From: Caballeronia zhejiangensis | GTDB lineage: Bacteria > Pseudomonadota > Gammaproteobacteria > Burkholderiales > Burkholderiaceae | Assembly: GCF_000698575.1 (NCBI RefSeq) | Contig: NZ_JFHD01000007.1 | Location: 124,001-188,000, forward strand | Length of the DNA: 64,000 bases | Reading direction: 5' to 3' | Shown here: positions 52,687 to 60,541 of the stretch, in pieces | Numbering within the stretch: the stretch's first letter is position 1 | Layout: every line of letters starts with the position of its first letter | Made by a program: the position numbers and the translations under genes | The notes under the pieces: generated by a model | What the model saw: only the letters and a program-made list of their open reading frames with translations | Told to the model about the DNA's origin: nothing | The model's database searches: none

Positions 52687-53859
52687 TTATACGACATTCT
52701 TTTCGACGATCGGCCGGCCTTCCAGCACGCGAGTCCAGTCGAGCGGCGATAAATCGAGCGTTTCGTAACGCCCGCGCAAAATCAGTTCGCTGACGCCGCG
52801 CCCTGTTGCCGGGCCTTGTTGCAGGCCGTGTCCGCTGAACCCGTTCGCGAAGATGCAATTATCGACATCCGGATGATGGCCGATGATCGCGTTCTGATCG
52901 AGCACGTTGTATTCGTAATAGCCGGACCAGCAACGCTCGACGCGCAGCGCCTCGAACGCCGGCACGCGATGCGCGAGCGTCGGCCAGATCACGTCGTCGA
53001 AGAGCGCGTGATCGACTTCGTCGAGCGGCAGGTCGTCGGGATCGTTGTCCGCCGAGGGCGACGTGCCGCAAATATACGTGCGCCCTTCAGGACGGAAATA
53101 GACGCCCGTGGGATCGATCAGCAACGGCGCGCGCTCGAGCGTCGCCGGCGACGACACATTGAAGATGCTGCGCCGACGCGCGAACACCGGAATGTCGATG
53201 CCGAGCATCGCCGCGACCGGACGCGACCACGCGCCCGCCGCGTTCACGACGACATCGCATGGATACGTTTCGCCGTTGGCCGCGCGCACGGCGTTCGCAC
53301 GCCGGCCTTCGCGTTCGATGCCGACGACTTCCGTGGTCACGTAACGCGCGCCGAGCGCCTGCGCCTTGCGACGCAGCGCCTGCACGAGACCGTAGCCGTC
53401 GAACCAGCCTTCGCCGCTCTCGCCGAACGCGCCCGCCGCGAGATCGTCCGTGTTGAGCCACGGAAAACGCGCGCGCAGTTGCGCGGCGTCGAGCAGGCTG
53501 ATGTCCGCGCCGAGCGCTCGCTGCAACGCGTGGTTTTGGCGCAGCGTCGACGCGCCCGCCGCCGTCGCCAGAAAGAGATAACCGCCTTCGTGCAGATCGA
53601 TCGACGGACGCTCGCCGTTCACTTCGAGCCGCTCGCCGATCGAACGCAGGAAGTCGATGCCGAAGAGCGACATGCGTACCGAAAGCGGCGTCGAGAACTG
53701 CTGCCGGATCGAGGCCGCCGACAGCGCCGACGACGAACGCGCGTAAGTCGGGTCGCGCTCGATCACGGTGACTTGCACGGTCGGGTCCGATGCGCGCAGA
53801 AAGTACGCGACCGAGCTGCCGATCACGCCGCCACCTACGATGACAACGCTCGAACTCAC
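52687..53859 (-). CDS. DAO-family FAD-dependent oxidoreductase
   Basis: 390 residues starting at GTG 53859 (GAGG upstream). FAD-binding VVIVGGGVIGSSVAYFLRAS at the N-terminus, then SALSAASIRQQFSTPLSVRM, the substrate domain GEGWFDGYGLVQALRRKAQA, and C-terminal IFANGFSGHGLQQGPATGRG. Members oxidise amino acids, sarcosine-like amines or L-pipecolate. It is seven bases after the ALDH gene and shares its operon, so it most likely produces the aldehyde or cyclic imine that the ALDH then oxidises; an amaA/amaB-like step in lysine degradation fits but is not proved. Confidence 0.88.
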   Translation of the reverse strand: MSSSVVIVGGGVIGSSVAYFLRASDPTVQVTVIERDPTYARSSSALSAASIRQQFSTPLSVRMSLFGIDFLRSIGERLEVNGERPSIDLHEGGYLFLATAAGASTLRQNHALQRALGADISLLDAAQLRARFPWLNTDDLAAGAFGESGEGWFDGYGLVQALRRKAQALGARYVTTEVVGIEREGRRANAVRAANGETYPCDVVVNAAGAWSRPVAAMLGIDIPVFARRRSIFNVSSPATLERAPLLIDPTGVYFRPEGRTYICGTSPSADNDPDDLPLDEVDHALFDDVIWPTLAHRVPAFEALRVERCWSGYYEYNVLDQNAIIGHHPDVDNCIFANGFSGHGLQQGPATGRGVSELILRGRYETLDLSPLDWTRVLEGRPIVEKNVV

Positions 53860-53866
53860 GTTGGCC

Positions 53867-55366
53867 TCAGCTCAGATTGAAGTCGATGCCCTGCGCGAGC
53901 GGCAATTCCGACGAGTAGTTGATCGTGTTGGTCGCGCGGCGCATGTAGGCTTTCCAAGCATCCGAGCCCGATTCGCGGCCGCCGCCGGTTTCCTTCTCGC
54001 CGCCGAATGCACCGCCGATCTCCGCGCCGCTCGGCCCGATGTTCACGTTCGCGATGCCGCAGTCGCTGCCCGATGCGGACAGAAAGCGCTCGGCCTCGCG
54101 CAGATCGGTGGTGAACGCGCACGACGACAATCCGTGCGCGGCGGCGTTGTTCGCGGCGATGGCTTCGTCGAAATCCGTGTAGCGCATCACGTAGAGAATC
54201 GGCGCGAAGGTCTCCTTCAGCACGACCTCCGTCTGCGACGGCATTTCGACCAGCGCCGGGCGCACGTAGTAGCCGTTTTCGTGGCCCTTCACGGTCACGC
54301 GCTCGCCGCCCGTCACCTTGCCGCCTTCGCCCTTCGCCTGTTCGAGCGCGTCCTGCATGCGCGCGAACGCCTGCACGTCGATGAGCGGGCCCATCAGCAC
54401 GCCCTGCTCCAACGGATTGCCGACGGGCACTTTGGCGTAGAGATCTTTCAGACGCGCGACGGTTTCGTCGTAGATGCTTTCGTGCACGAAAAGACGCCGC
54501 AGCGACGTACAGCGCTGCCCTGCCGTGCCGACCGCCGAGAACAGGATGCCGCGCAGCGCGAGATCGCGATTGGCCGTCTGCGACACGATGCCCGCGTTGT
54601 TGCCGCCGAGTTCGAGGATCGAGCGGCCGAAGCGTTCCGCGACCGCGACGCCGACCTTGCGGCCCATTTCCGTGCTGCCCGTCGCGCTGACGATGTCCGA
54701 GCGCTTGTCCGCGACGAGCGCCGCGCCGACCTCGCGCCCGCCGATGACGACCGACGCGAGGCCCGCAGGCGCCGCGCCGAATTCATCGATGGCATCGCGC
54801 AGGATGCGGTCGACGGCGAGCGCGGTGAGCGGCGTTTTCTCCGATGGCTTCCACACGACCGCGTTGCCGCACACGAGGGCGAGCGCCGCGTTCCACGACC
54901 ACACCGCGACCGGGAAATTGAACGCCGAGATGATCGTGCACACGCCGAACGGATGCCACGTCTCCGCCATGCGATGACCCGGCCGCTCCGACGCGATCGT
55001 CAGGCCGTACAACTGGCGCGAGAGACCGACGGCGAAATCGCAGATGTCGATCATTTCCTGAACTTCGCCCAAGCCTTCCTGGAGAATCTTGCCCGCTTCG
55101 AGCGACACGAGCCTACCTAGCGCCTCCTTCTTCTCGCGCAGCCGATTGCCGAGCAGGCGCACGAGTTCGCCGCGGCGCGGCGCGGGCACGTTGCGCCACG
55201 AGGCGAACGCGGTGCGGGCGGCGGCGAGCGCGGCGTCGACGTCGGCGGTGGTGTTCTGCTTCACGCGGCCGATGACTTCGCCCGTGATCGGGGAAGTGAC
55301 GGCGATATCGCCATCGGTGACGAGGCTCGCGATGCCGAGGTCGGAAAGAATCGATTGTGCATTCAC
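53867..55366 (-). CDS. ALDH7-type aldehyde dehydrogenase (AASADH/P6C dehydrogenase-like)
   Basis: 499 residues, in the antiquitin/AmaB group: AETWHPFGVCTIISAFNFPV, SATGSTEMGRKVGVAVAERF, catalytic Glu in LELGGNNAGI, and catalytic Cys in GTAGQRCTSLRRLFVHES. C-terminal GGEKETGGGRESGSDAWK is the family end. Best known reaction: alpha-aminoadipate semialdehyde/piperideine-6-carboxylate to 2-aminoadipate, with NAD+. Promoter and operator at 55406-55469; divergent from an XRE-cupin regulator. Confidence 0.9.
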   Translation of the reverse strand: MNAQSILSDLGIASLVTDGDIAVTSPITGEVIGRVKQNTTADVDAALAAARTAFASWRNVPAPRRGELVRLLGNRLREKKEALGRLVSLEAGKILQEGLGEVQEMIDICDFAVGLSRQLYGLTIASERPGHRMAETWHPFGVCTIISAFNFPVAVWSWNAALALVCGNAVVWKPSEKTPLTALAVDRILRDAIDEFGAAPAGLASVVIGGREVGAALVADKRSDIVSATGSTEMGRKVGVAVAERFGRSILELGGNNAGIVSQTANRDLALRGILFSAVGTAGQRCTSLRRLFVHESIYDETVARLKDLYAKVPVGNPLEQGVLMGPLIDVQAFARMQDALEQAKGEGGKVTGGERVTVKGHENGYYVRPALVEMPSQTEVVLKETFAPILYVMRYTDFDEAIAANNAAAHGLSSCAFTTDLREAERFLSASGSDCGIANVNIGPSGAEIGGAFGGEKETGGGRESGSDAWKAYMRRATNTINYSSELPLAQGIDFNLS

Positions 55367-55405
55367 GATGAAAGTCCTTGCGAAGCGGGTTCGTTCGTCG
55401 GAGCA

Positions 55406-55427
55406 AAAGTTTCTGATAAGAAACTTT
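55406..55427. promoter_or_regulatory. Candidate XRE-cupin operator
   Basis: AAAGTTTCT-GATA-AGAAACTTT: a perfect 9-bp inverted repeat around four bases. It sits just downstream of the ALDH promoter -10, 40 bases before the ALDH start, where a bound repressor would block transcription. Confidence 0.7.
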
Positions 55428-55440
55428 CGGAAGTCAGGAG

Positions 55441-55469
55441 ACTATACGCGCTGCCGATGGCGCTCACAA
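55441..55469 (-). promoter_or_regulatory. Promoter of the ALDH/FAD-oxidase operon
   Basis: Minus strand: TTGTGA (55469-55464), 17 bases, TATAGT (55446-55441). Good -10 and spacing. The operator at 55406-55427 starts about 13 bases after the -10. Confidence 0.6.
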
Positions 55470-55528
55470 CAGCCGTCAATATTAGGGTTGTCACCAGATG
55501 CGGGCCGTTCGCCGCCGTTTTGCGCGAT

Positions 55529-55543
55529 GTTATTATCGGAAAC
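55529..55543. promoter_or_regulatory. Second, imperfect copy of the XRE operator
   Basis: On the minus strand GTTTCCGATAATAAC, against GTTTCTGATAAGAAAC in the main site. It lies 22-36 bases upstream of the regulator start, suggesting autoregulation. Confidence 0.45.
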
Positions 55544-55564
55544 AAAGCGCTCCCACACGTTCCC

Positions 55565-56200
55565 ATGTCCAGCCCCGGCACCAAGAATTCGCCCGAACAA
55601 TCCGCGTCCGATCTCGGTGCCCGCGTGAAACGCGCGCGGCTCGCGCACGACCTGACGCTCGAAACCGCAAGCCGCATGTGCGGCGTGTCGCGGTCGGCGC
55701 TGTCGAAAATCGAGAACGGGCTGATGTCGCCGACCTTCGACGTGCTTCAGAAAATCGTGCGCGGCCTGCAGATCGATCTCGCCGAACTCTTCGGCACCGC
55801 GCCCGCGCCGAATGCGAGCGGCCGGCGCGCGCTCACGCGCCGCAACGAAGGACAGCGCCACGCGTATCGCGGCTATCAGATGGAATTGCTCGCCACCGAA
55901 CTCGCGCACAAGGCGATGCTGCCGTTTCGCATCCGCATTTCGGCGCACACGCTCGATGCGTTCGACGACTGGGGCCGTCACGAAGGCGAGGAGTTTCTTT
56001 ACGTGATCAGCGGCAGCGTGTGCCTCTATTCCGAACTCTACGCACCGACGCATCTGCATGCCGGCGACAGCATCTACTTCGACAGCCGCACCGGCCACGC
56101 GGCGATTTCGACGAGCGACGAAGACGCCGAAGTGCTGTGGATGGCCACAGGCGGCGTGCCGGCGCCCTCATCCGCGCGCGATGCCGTGGACGCCGGCTGA
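55565..56200 (+). CDS. XRE-family regulator with C-terminal cupin domain
   Basis: 211 residues from ATG 55565; the ribosome site is weak, and the frame is open upstream to 55355. HTH at about 17-75: LGARVKRARLAHDLTLETAS, VSRSALSKIENGLMSPTFD. Cupin at about 115-200: GRHEGEEFLYVISGSVCLYS, HLHAGDSIYFDSRTGHAAIS. This class usually represses a divergent amino-acid or amine catabolic operon and senses the pathway compound in the cupin. The dyad in the shared control region supports this. Confidence 0.9.
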   Translation: MSSPGTKNSPEQSASDLGARVKRARLAHDLTLETASRMCGVSRSALSKIENGLMSPTFDVLQKIVRGLQIDLAELFGTAPAPNASGRRALTRRNEGQRHAYRGYQMELLATELAHKAMLPFRIRISAHTLDAFDDWGRHEGEEFLYVISGSVCLYSELYAPTHLHAGDSIYFDSRTGHAAISTSDEDAEVLWMATGGVPAPSSARDAVDAG

Positions 56201-56216
56201 CGCGTTCATCGCAGAA

Positions 56217-56366
56217 AAGACGCATCGGCATTTCGTTCGGGCCGACGGTGAAGGTGCAGACCTCGTGGATATCGGCGGGATTCGTCGCGAGTTGCGCGGT
56301 GAAGTTCGCCGTCAGCATCGACACGACCAGACGCATTTCCACCGCCGCCAGACAGTGGCAAATTCG
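56217..56366 (-). pseudogene. Remnant of a cytochrome P450 C-terminus
   Basis: On the minus strand, in one frame, about 50 codons read RICHCLAAVEMRLVVSMLTA followed by NFTAQL and TVGPNEMPMRL. This matches the P450 end: heme-Cys region CxGxxLAxxEMR followed by the last strands. The GxR part after the Cys is shortened to His-Cys (about two codons missing), the frame has a stop 11 codons upstream and no P450 body, and it runs on without the normal stop. It is a leftover of a deleted gene, in the 278-base gap between the XRE-cupin and IclR genes. Confidence 0.6.
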
Positions 56367-56478
56367 GACACGATCGGATCGAGTGGAGGAGGCATTTCAA
56401 ATTCTCGTTTCATGATGAAAACGATGATAATGCGGGCGTTTTCCCCGCGTCACCTCGTCCATTCGGGCTAATCCAGCA

Positions 56479-57300
56479 TCAGCCTGCACTGACAGCGTTC
56501 CCCTCCACCTTCGCCGCCGACCGCTTGAAATAGGGCGAACTCAACGTCGCCGCGCCCATGTCCGACGCCGCTTCCAGCAGCGCGGGCGCGAGCTCCTTCA
56601 GACGCGCCTCCGGCAAACGGCTCGTCGGCCCGGCGAGGCTCACGACGCCCACGACGACGCCCGTCACCGGATGATGAATCGGCGCGGCCATCGACGTCAT
56701 GCCGGCCTCGTACGTCTCGCTCGCGATGCCGTAGCCGCGTTTGCGCGCCGCCTGCAGATCGGCGAGAAACTGCTGGATCGTCTTCGGCGCCTTCGGTCCG
56801 CCCGAGCCGGGCTTGCCGAGCCCGCCCTGCTTCGACACGAGTTCGAGCGCCTCCTCATCGGAAAGCGACGACAGCCACGCCTGTCCGCTCGCCGTGCAAT
56901 GCAAGGGCGGCTGGCTGCCCATGTCCGGGTCGTAGCGCAGCCCCGACTTCGCGCCCTGCGCCTTGCCGACGAACGTAATGTGATCGTCCTCGACGACGCC
57001 CAGCCGCGCCAGTTCGCCGGATTGCGCCGCGAGCCGGTCGAGCACGGGCTGCGACACGTCGAGTACGCCGCCCGTCGACAGATAGATGAGCGCGAGCGAC
57101 ACGAGCTTGAGCGCGAGCATGTATTCGCCATGATCCTCGTCCTGCCGCACGTACCCTTCGTCGATCAGCATCGCGAGCAGGCGATGCGTGCCGCTGCGAG
57201 GAATATTGAGCGTGTCGGCGATGGCGGCGAGTTGCATCCGCCCGCCGTTTTTCGCCAGCAATTCGATGATCGACAACGCCCGCTCCAGATTTCCCGCCAT
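56479..57300 (-). CDS. IclR family transcription regulator
   Basis: 273 residues. N-terminal winged helix: NLERALSIIELLAKNGGRMQ, LAAIADTLNIPRSGTHRLLA, then the effector domain from about 80 (LARLGVVEDDHITFVGKAQG, HCTASGQAWLSSLSDEEA, and GMTSMAAPIHHPVTGVVVGV). It is the last gene of a five-gene unit. Two GGAAT-type dyads lie just before its start and a third at the operon promoter, indicating autoregulated local control of the flavoprotein operon. Confidence 0.92.
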   Translation of the reverse strand: MAGNLERALSIIELLAKNGGRMQLAAIADTLNIPRSGTHRLLAMLIDEGYVRQDEDHGEYMLALKLVSLALIYLSTGGVLDVSQPVLDRLAAQSGELARLGVVEDDHITFVGKAQGAKSGLRYDPDMGSQPPLHCTASGQAWLSSLSDEEALELVSKQGGLGKPGSGGPKAPKTIQQFLADLQAARKRGYGIASETYEAGMTSMAAPIHHPVTGVVVGVVSLAGPTSRLPEARLKELAPALLEAASDMGAATLSSPYFKRSAAKVEGNAVSAG

Positions 57301-57317
57301 CTTTCAGTCTCTCGAAG

Positions 57318-57333
57318 TTCCGATGATTCGGAA
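57318..57333. promoter_or_regulatory. Candidate IclR operator (iclR promoter, site 1)
   Basis: TTCCGA-TGAT-TCGGAA: a perfect 6-bp dyad with four-base spacer, 18 bases upstream of the iclR start, in the 58-base gap after the TIM-barrel gene. Confidence 0.55.
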
Positions 57334-57343
57334 TGAGAACATG

Positions 57344-57358
57344 ATTCCACCTCGGAAT
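57344..57358. promoter_or_regulatory. Candidate IclR operator (iclR promoter, site 2)
   Basis: ATTCC-ACCTC-GGAAT: a 15-bp dyad that is the mirror order of the site at 62349-62363, where GGAAT comes before ATTCC. It directly follows the TIM-barrel stop. Confidence 0.5.
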
Positions 57359-58180
57359 TCAACCGGCGTATGTTTCCTCCAGCCATGCAATCGTCGCCTC
57401 GCGCAGACGTTTCGCACGCGTGAGCGCGCTCGCCGATTTCGCCCATTCGTTCATCGGCACTTCGAGCGAGAGCGGAAGATCGTCGGGCAACGCGCGCAGA
57501 ATGCCCGCGAGATCGAGGCCGCCCTCGCCCGGAATCATCCGCTCGGCGCGCGCCTGATACAGCAACGTTTCGAGATCGCTCGGGCGCTCGGCGGGCGCGT
57601 CGCAGAACTGCACGTAACCGAACCATTCGCGCGGCAATTCGCGCAGCGTTCGCGTCGACGATCCCGTGCGGTCGAAATGGATCGGATCGACGATGAGGCC
57701 CGTATTCGCGCGCTGCGCCGCTTTCACAATGCGCGCGCCCTGCACGATGTCTTTCGCGTCGGTCCAGGGCATCGGTTCGAGCGACGGCGACAGGCCATAC
57801 GGCTTCGCGAGATCGCACAGCGCGGCGAGCCGCTCGGCCGTGCGGGCCTCGTCGGGATCGTTGCCCGCGACGAGCACGTAGCGCGCGCCCAGCTCGGCGG
57901 CGGTTGCGAGCATCGGTTCGTAATCGGCGACGTTCGTGTCGGGCTTGAGGCGCAGGATTTCGGCATCCAGCACGCCGATGCCGGTATCGCGCAAAGCCGC
58001 GAGCGTCTCGCGTTTCAGCGGTGTCGCGCCGACGATCTCGTGGCGCACTTCCGTATCGGTCGCGGGCACGAGGCGCAGGCCGACGAAGTCGTAGCCCGCC
58101 TGCGCGGCGCACTCGACCATCTGCGGCGGCGTCAGTTCGAGGATCGTCAGCGCGGACAGAGATAGCTTGCGTCGTGACAT
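57359..58180 (-). CDS. Sugar phosphate isomerase/epimerase-like TIM-barrel protein
   Basis: 273 residues; ATG 58180 has GGAG eight bases upstream. AP-endonuclease-2/xylose-isomerase-like barrel: LSLSALTILELTPPQMVECA, YDFVGLRLVPATDT, ARYVLVAGNDPDEARTAERL, SPSLEPMPWTDAKD, and VDPIHFDRTGSS with metal-type Glu, Asp and His. Related proteins are myo-inosose dehydratases, hydroxypyruvate isomerases and epimerases. Reaction unknown. Fourth gene of the KstD-like operon, 13 bases after the NIPSNAP gene. Confidence 0.85.
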   Translation of the reverse strand: MSRRKLSLSALTILELTPPQMVECAAQAGYDFVGLRLVPATDTEVRHEIVGATPLKRETLAALRDTGIGVLDAEILRLKPDTNVADYEPMLATAAELGARYVLVAGNDPDEARTAERLAALCDLAKPYGLSPSLEPMPWTDAKDIVQGARIVKAAQRANTGLIVDPIHFDRTGSSTRTLRELPREWFGYVQFCDAPAERPSDLETLLYQARAERMIPGEGGLDLAGILRALPDDLPLSLEVPMNEWAKSASALTRAKRLREATIAWLEETYAG

Positions 58181-58193
58181 CGACAATCTCCGG

Positions 58194-58805
58194 TTAGCGC
58201 AGCGGCGAGAACGGCGCGGGCACGTAGATGGTCGATTCCATCGTCGTCAGATGCGCCGGTCCGCCCTTCGGCGGCCAGATGCCGTCCTTCACGGCTTCCG
58301 CGCGAATCCGCGAGCGCTCGTCCACGCTCTTGTACGGCCAGATGTTGAGAAAGCGCGGCACGGTGCCGTCGAGCGCGTACATCGCGCCGATGAGCGGCGA
58401 GCGTTTCGTGCGCTCGGGCACGGCGTTCTGCCATGCGTCGATCGTGTGTTGCAGGCTCGCGAGCTTCGTGCCGTAGACGCGCATCTCGTAGATGCCGCCG
58501 TGCACGGCCGGCTCGATCAGCGGCAGGAAGGGAAAGAGCGCGTAGCTGTTCACTTCGACATCGGTGATGAACTCGCCGCAGCCGAACGGATTGCCTTCGA
58601 GCAGCAAGCGCCGGCGTTCCCCGATCAGCGCCGCTTCGGATTCGAATCCGCGCAGCACCATGACCTTGCCGAGCGCGCCGATATCCGAATACCAGCAGCC
58701 GAGCAGCTTCGAGCCGGGCGCATCGCCGCTTGCCTTGATGTTTTCGAAGACCTGCGCGTTCGCGCCGATCTTCACCGTCAACGTGACCGTGTCGTACAGA
58801 GTCAT
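58194..58805 (-). CDS. NIPSNAP family protein
   Basis: 203 residues; its ATG overlaps the stop of the flavoprotein gene (ATGA). Two ferredoxin-like halves: MTLYDTVTLTVKIGANAQVF, MVLRGFESEAALIGERRRLL and YEMRVYGTKLASLQHTIDAW, with NIWPYKSVDERSRIRAEAVK at the end. NIPSNAP domains form dimeric alpha-beta barrels, and many act as monooxygenase-like or vitamin-binding proteins in small-molecule catabolism. The activity is not identified here. Its operon position suggests it handles a product of the flavoproteins. Confidence 0.85.
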   Translation of the reverse strand: MTLYDTVTLTVKIGANAQVFENIKASGDAPGSKLLGCWYSDIGALGKVMVLRGFESEAALIGERRRLLLEGNPFGCGEFITDVEVNSYALFPFLPLIEPAVHGGIYEMRVYGTKLASLQHTIDAWQNAVPERTKRSPLIGAMYALDGTVPRFLNIWPYKSVDERSRIRAEAVKDGIWPPKGGPAHLTTMESTIYVPAPFSPLR

Positions 58806-60541
58806 TGCAGAGTCCTTGCCTGATGGAAGTTGGAGAGATTCGTGATGCTGTCCTCGCGCGCCGGTTCGGCCAGTTCGAGGCCCGCGAGATAGCCGAAGGT
58901 CATCGCTGGGCCGAGCGTGATGCCGCCTGCGGGATAGTGGCCGCCCATCATGCTCGCGGCGTCGTTGCCGACCGCGTAGAGGCCGGGAATCGGCGCGCGC
59001 ATGTCGTCGAGAACACGCGAGCGCGCATCCGTCGATAAACCCGCGAACGTGCCGAGGCTGCCCGGCACGATCTTCACCGCGTGAAAAGGCCCATCGACGA
59101 TCGGCGCGAGACACGGATTCAGCTTGTGCGATGCATCGCCCTGAACGCGGTTATACGGCGTCGAGCCCTTGTGGAACTGCGGATCGAAGCCGTCTTTCGC
59201 GTAGCCGTTGTACGTGGCGACCGTATCGGCGAGGCCGCGCACATCGATGCCGCATTGCTGCGCCAGCGCTTCGAGCGTCGGCGCGGACTTGAGATATCCC
59301 GAGCGTTCGTAAGGCCGCAGCGGAAACGGAAACGGCTTCGCGAAACCGAGGCCGTATCGGCGCTGAAACCGGTGATCGCAGACGAGCCACGCGCACGTCT
59401 CTTCGCCCGGCGACGTCGTGCCGATGAGCGCGGAGATGAAGTCGTAATACGACGACGCCTCGTTCGTGAAGCGCCTGCCCGCGCGCGTGACGGCGATCAG
59501 ACCCGGCTTCGCGCGCTCGATCAGATGCGGAAACGCGACTTCGCGTCCCGTGGATTTCGGCACGAGCGACACCGGCGCCCACGCGGCGGGCGCTTCGAGC
59601 GACGCGTCGAAATGCGCGCCCGCCGCTTCGCCCAGGCGAATGCCATCGCCGGTATTGCTCTTGGGCGCGGCGGACCAGTGCGGCATCACGGGAAACGTTT
59701 CGGTCTGCCGCTTCGCGTCGTGCGGATAACCGCCGCACGCGAGCACGACGCCGCGCCGCGCGCGCACGTCGTGCATGACGCCATCGATCTCGACGCGCGC
59801 GCCCGTCACGCGATTCGCCTCGCGCGTCAGCGATACCGCCTTCGCCCGCGTGCGCAGATCGACGCCGCGATCCGCCGCCGACTTGAGCAGCCGCGCGACG
59901 AGCGCATTGCCGTTCACCAGATGCATCGAGCGCCGATAACGCAGCATGTGCCACGCAAACGCGGCGAAACGCTTCGCGACGTGCCACGCCGACTTCGCGC
60001 TGCGCGTCGCGTTCAGGAAGTGCGCGAGGTCTTGTCCCGACGCGATCGCCATGCCCTTGATCGTTACTTCGGCGAGCGGCGGACGCAGCTTGTCGATGAG
60101 CGGGCCGAGCTCGCGTCCGTCGAACGGCATCGCGCAGACCGAGCGGCCGCCCGTCGCCGCGCCTTGCGTCGTGTGGAAATCGGGGATGCGGTTGCCGTCG
60201 ATGAAACGCATCGACGTATTGCGCTCGAAGAATTCGATCATGCGCGGACCGTGCTCGATGAGCGCATCGGCTTTCGCGGCATCGAAATGCGCGCCGAGTT
60301 CGCTCTTCAGATACGTGCGCGGCGCGCTTTCATCCTCGACGATGCCCGCGCGCGTCGCGAGCGGATTGCGCGGAATCCAAATCCAGCCGCCCGACCACGC
60401 GGTCGTGCCGCCGAACACGTCTTCCTTCTCGCAGACGAGCACGGACAGGCCGCGCGTGGCCGCCGTGACCGCGGTCGACAAGCCGCCCGCGCCGGAGCCG
60501 AGCACGAGGACGTCGCATTCGAGAATCGGTTCGAGCTTCAT
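58802..60541 (-). CDS. 3-ketosteroid-dehydrogenase-like FAD flavoprotein (downstream copy)
   Basis: 579 residues; starts inside the stop of the preceding flavoprotein (ATGA) and ends inside the NIPSNAP start. FAD-binding CDVLVLGSGAGGLSTAVTAA, then FGGTTAWSGGWIWIPRNPL. KstD-type catalytic candidates: Tyr in NEASSYYDF and Tyr-x3-Gly in GGHYPAGGITLGPAMTFGYL. In 3-ketosteroid delta-1-dehydrogenases these residues dehydrogenate ring A; here the substrate is unknown, and fumarate-reductase-like chemistry is also possible. It is a diverged paralogue of the next-upstream gene. Confidence 0.88.
   Translation of the reverse strand: MKLEPILECDVLVLGSGAGGLSTAVTAATRGLSVLVCEKEDVFGGTTAWSGGWIWIPRNPLATRAGIVEDESAPRTYLKSELGAHFDAAKADALIEHGPRMIEFFERNTSMRFIDGNRIPDFHTTQGAATGGRSVCAMPFDGRELGPLIDKLRPPLAEVTIKGMAIASGQDLAHFLNATRSAKSAWHVAKRFAAFAWHMLRYRRSMHLVNGNALVARLLKSAADRGVDLRTRAKAVSLTREANRVTGARVEIDGVMHDVRARRGVVLACGGYPHDAKRQTETFPVMPHWSAAPKSNTGDGIRLGEAAGAHFDASLEAPAAWAPVSLVPKSTGREVAFPHLIERAKPGLIAVTRAGRRFTNEASSYYDFISALIGTTSPGEETCAWLVCDHRFQRRYGLGFAKPFPFPLRPYERSGYLKSAPTLEALAQQCGIDVRGLADTVATYNGYAKDGFDPQFHKGSTPYNRVQGDASHKLNPCLAPIVDGPFHAVKIVPGSLGTFAGLSTDARSRVLDDMRAPIPGLYAVGNDAASMMGGHYPAGGITLGPAMTFGYLAGLELAEPAREDSITNLSNFHQARTLQ

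Noticed and set aside
53859..55366. Firm naming of the FAD oxidase and ALDH as amaA and amaB
   Set aside because: The ALDH fits AmaB well, but the oxidase could act on other amines or amino acids; no diagnostic residue was read.
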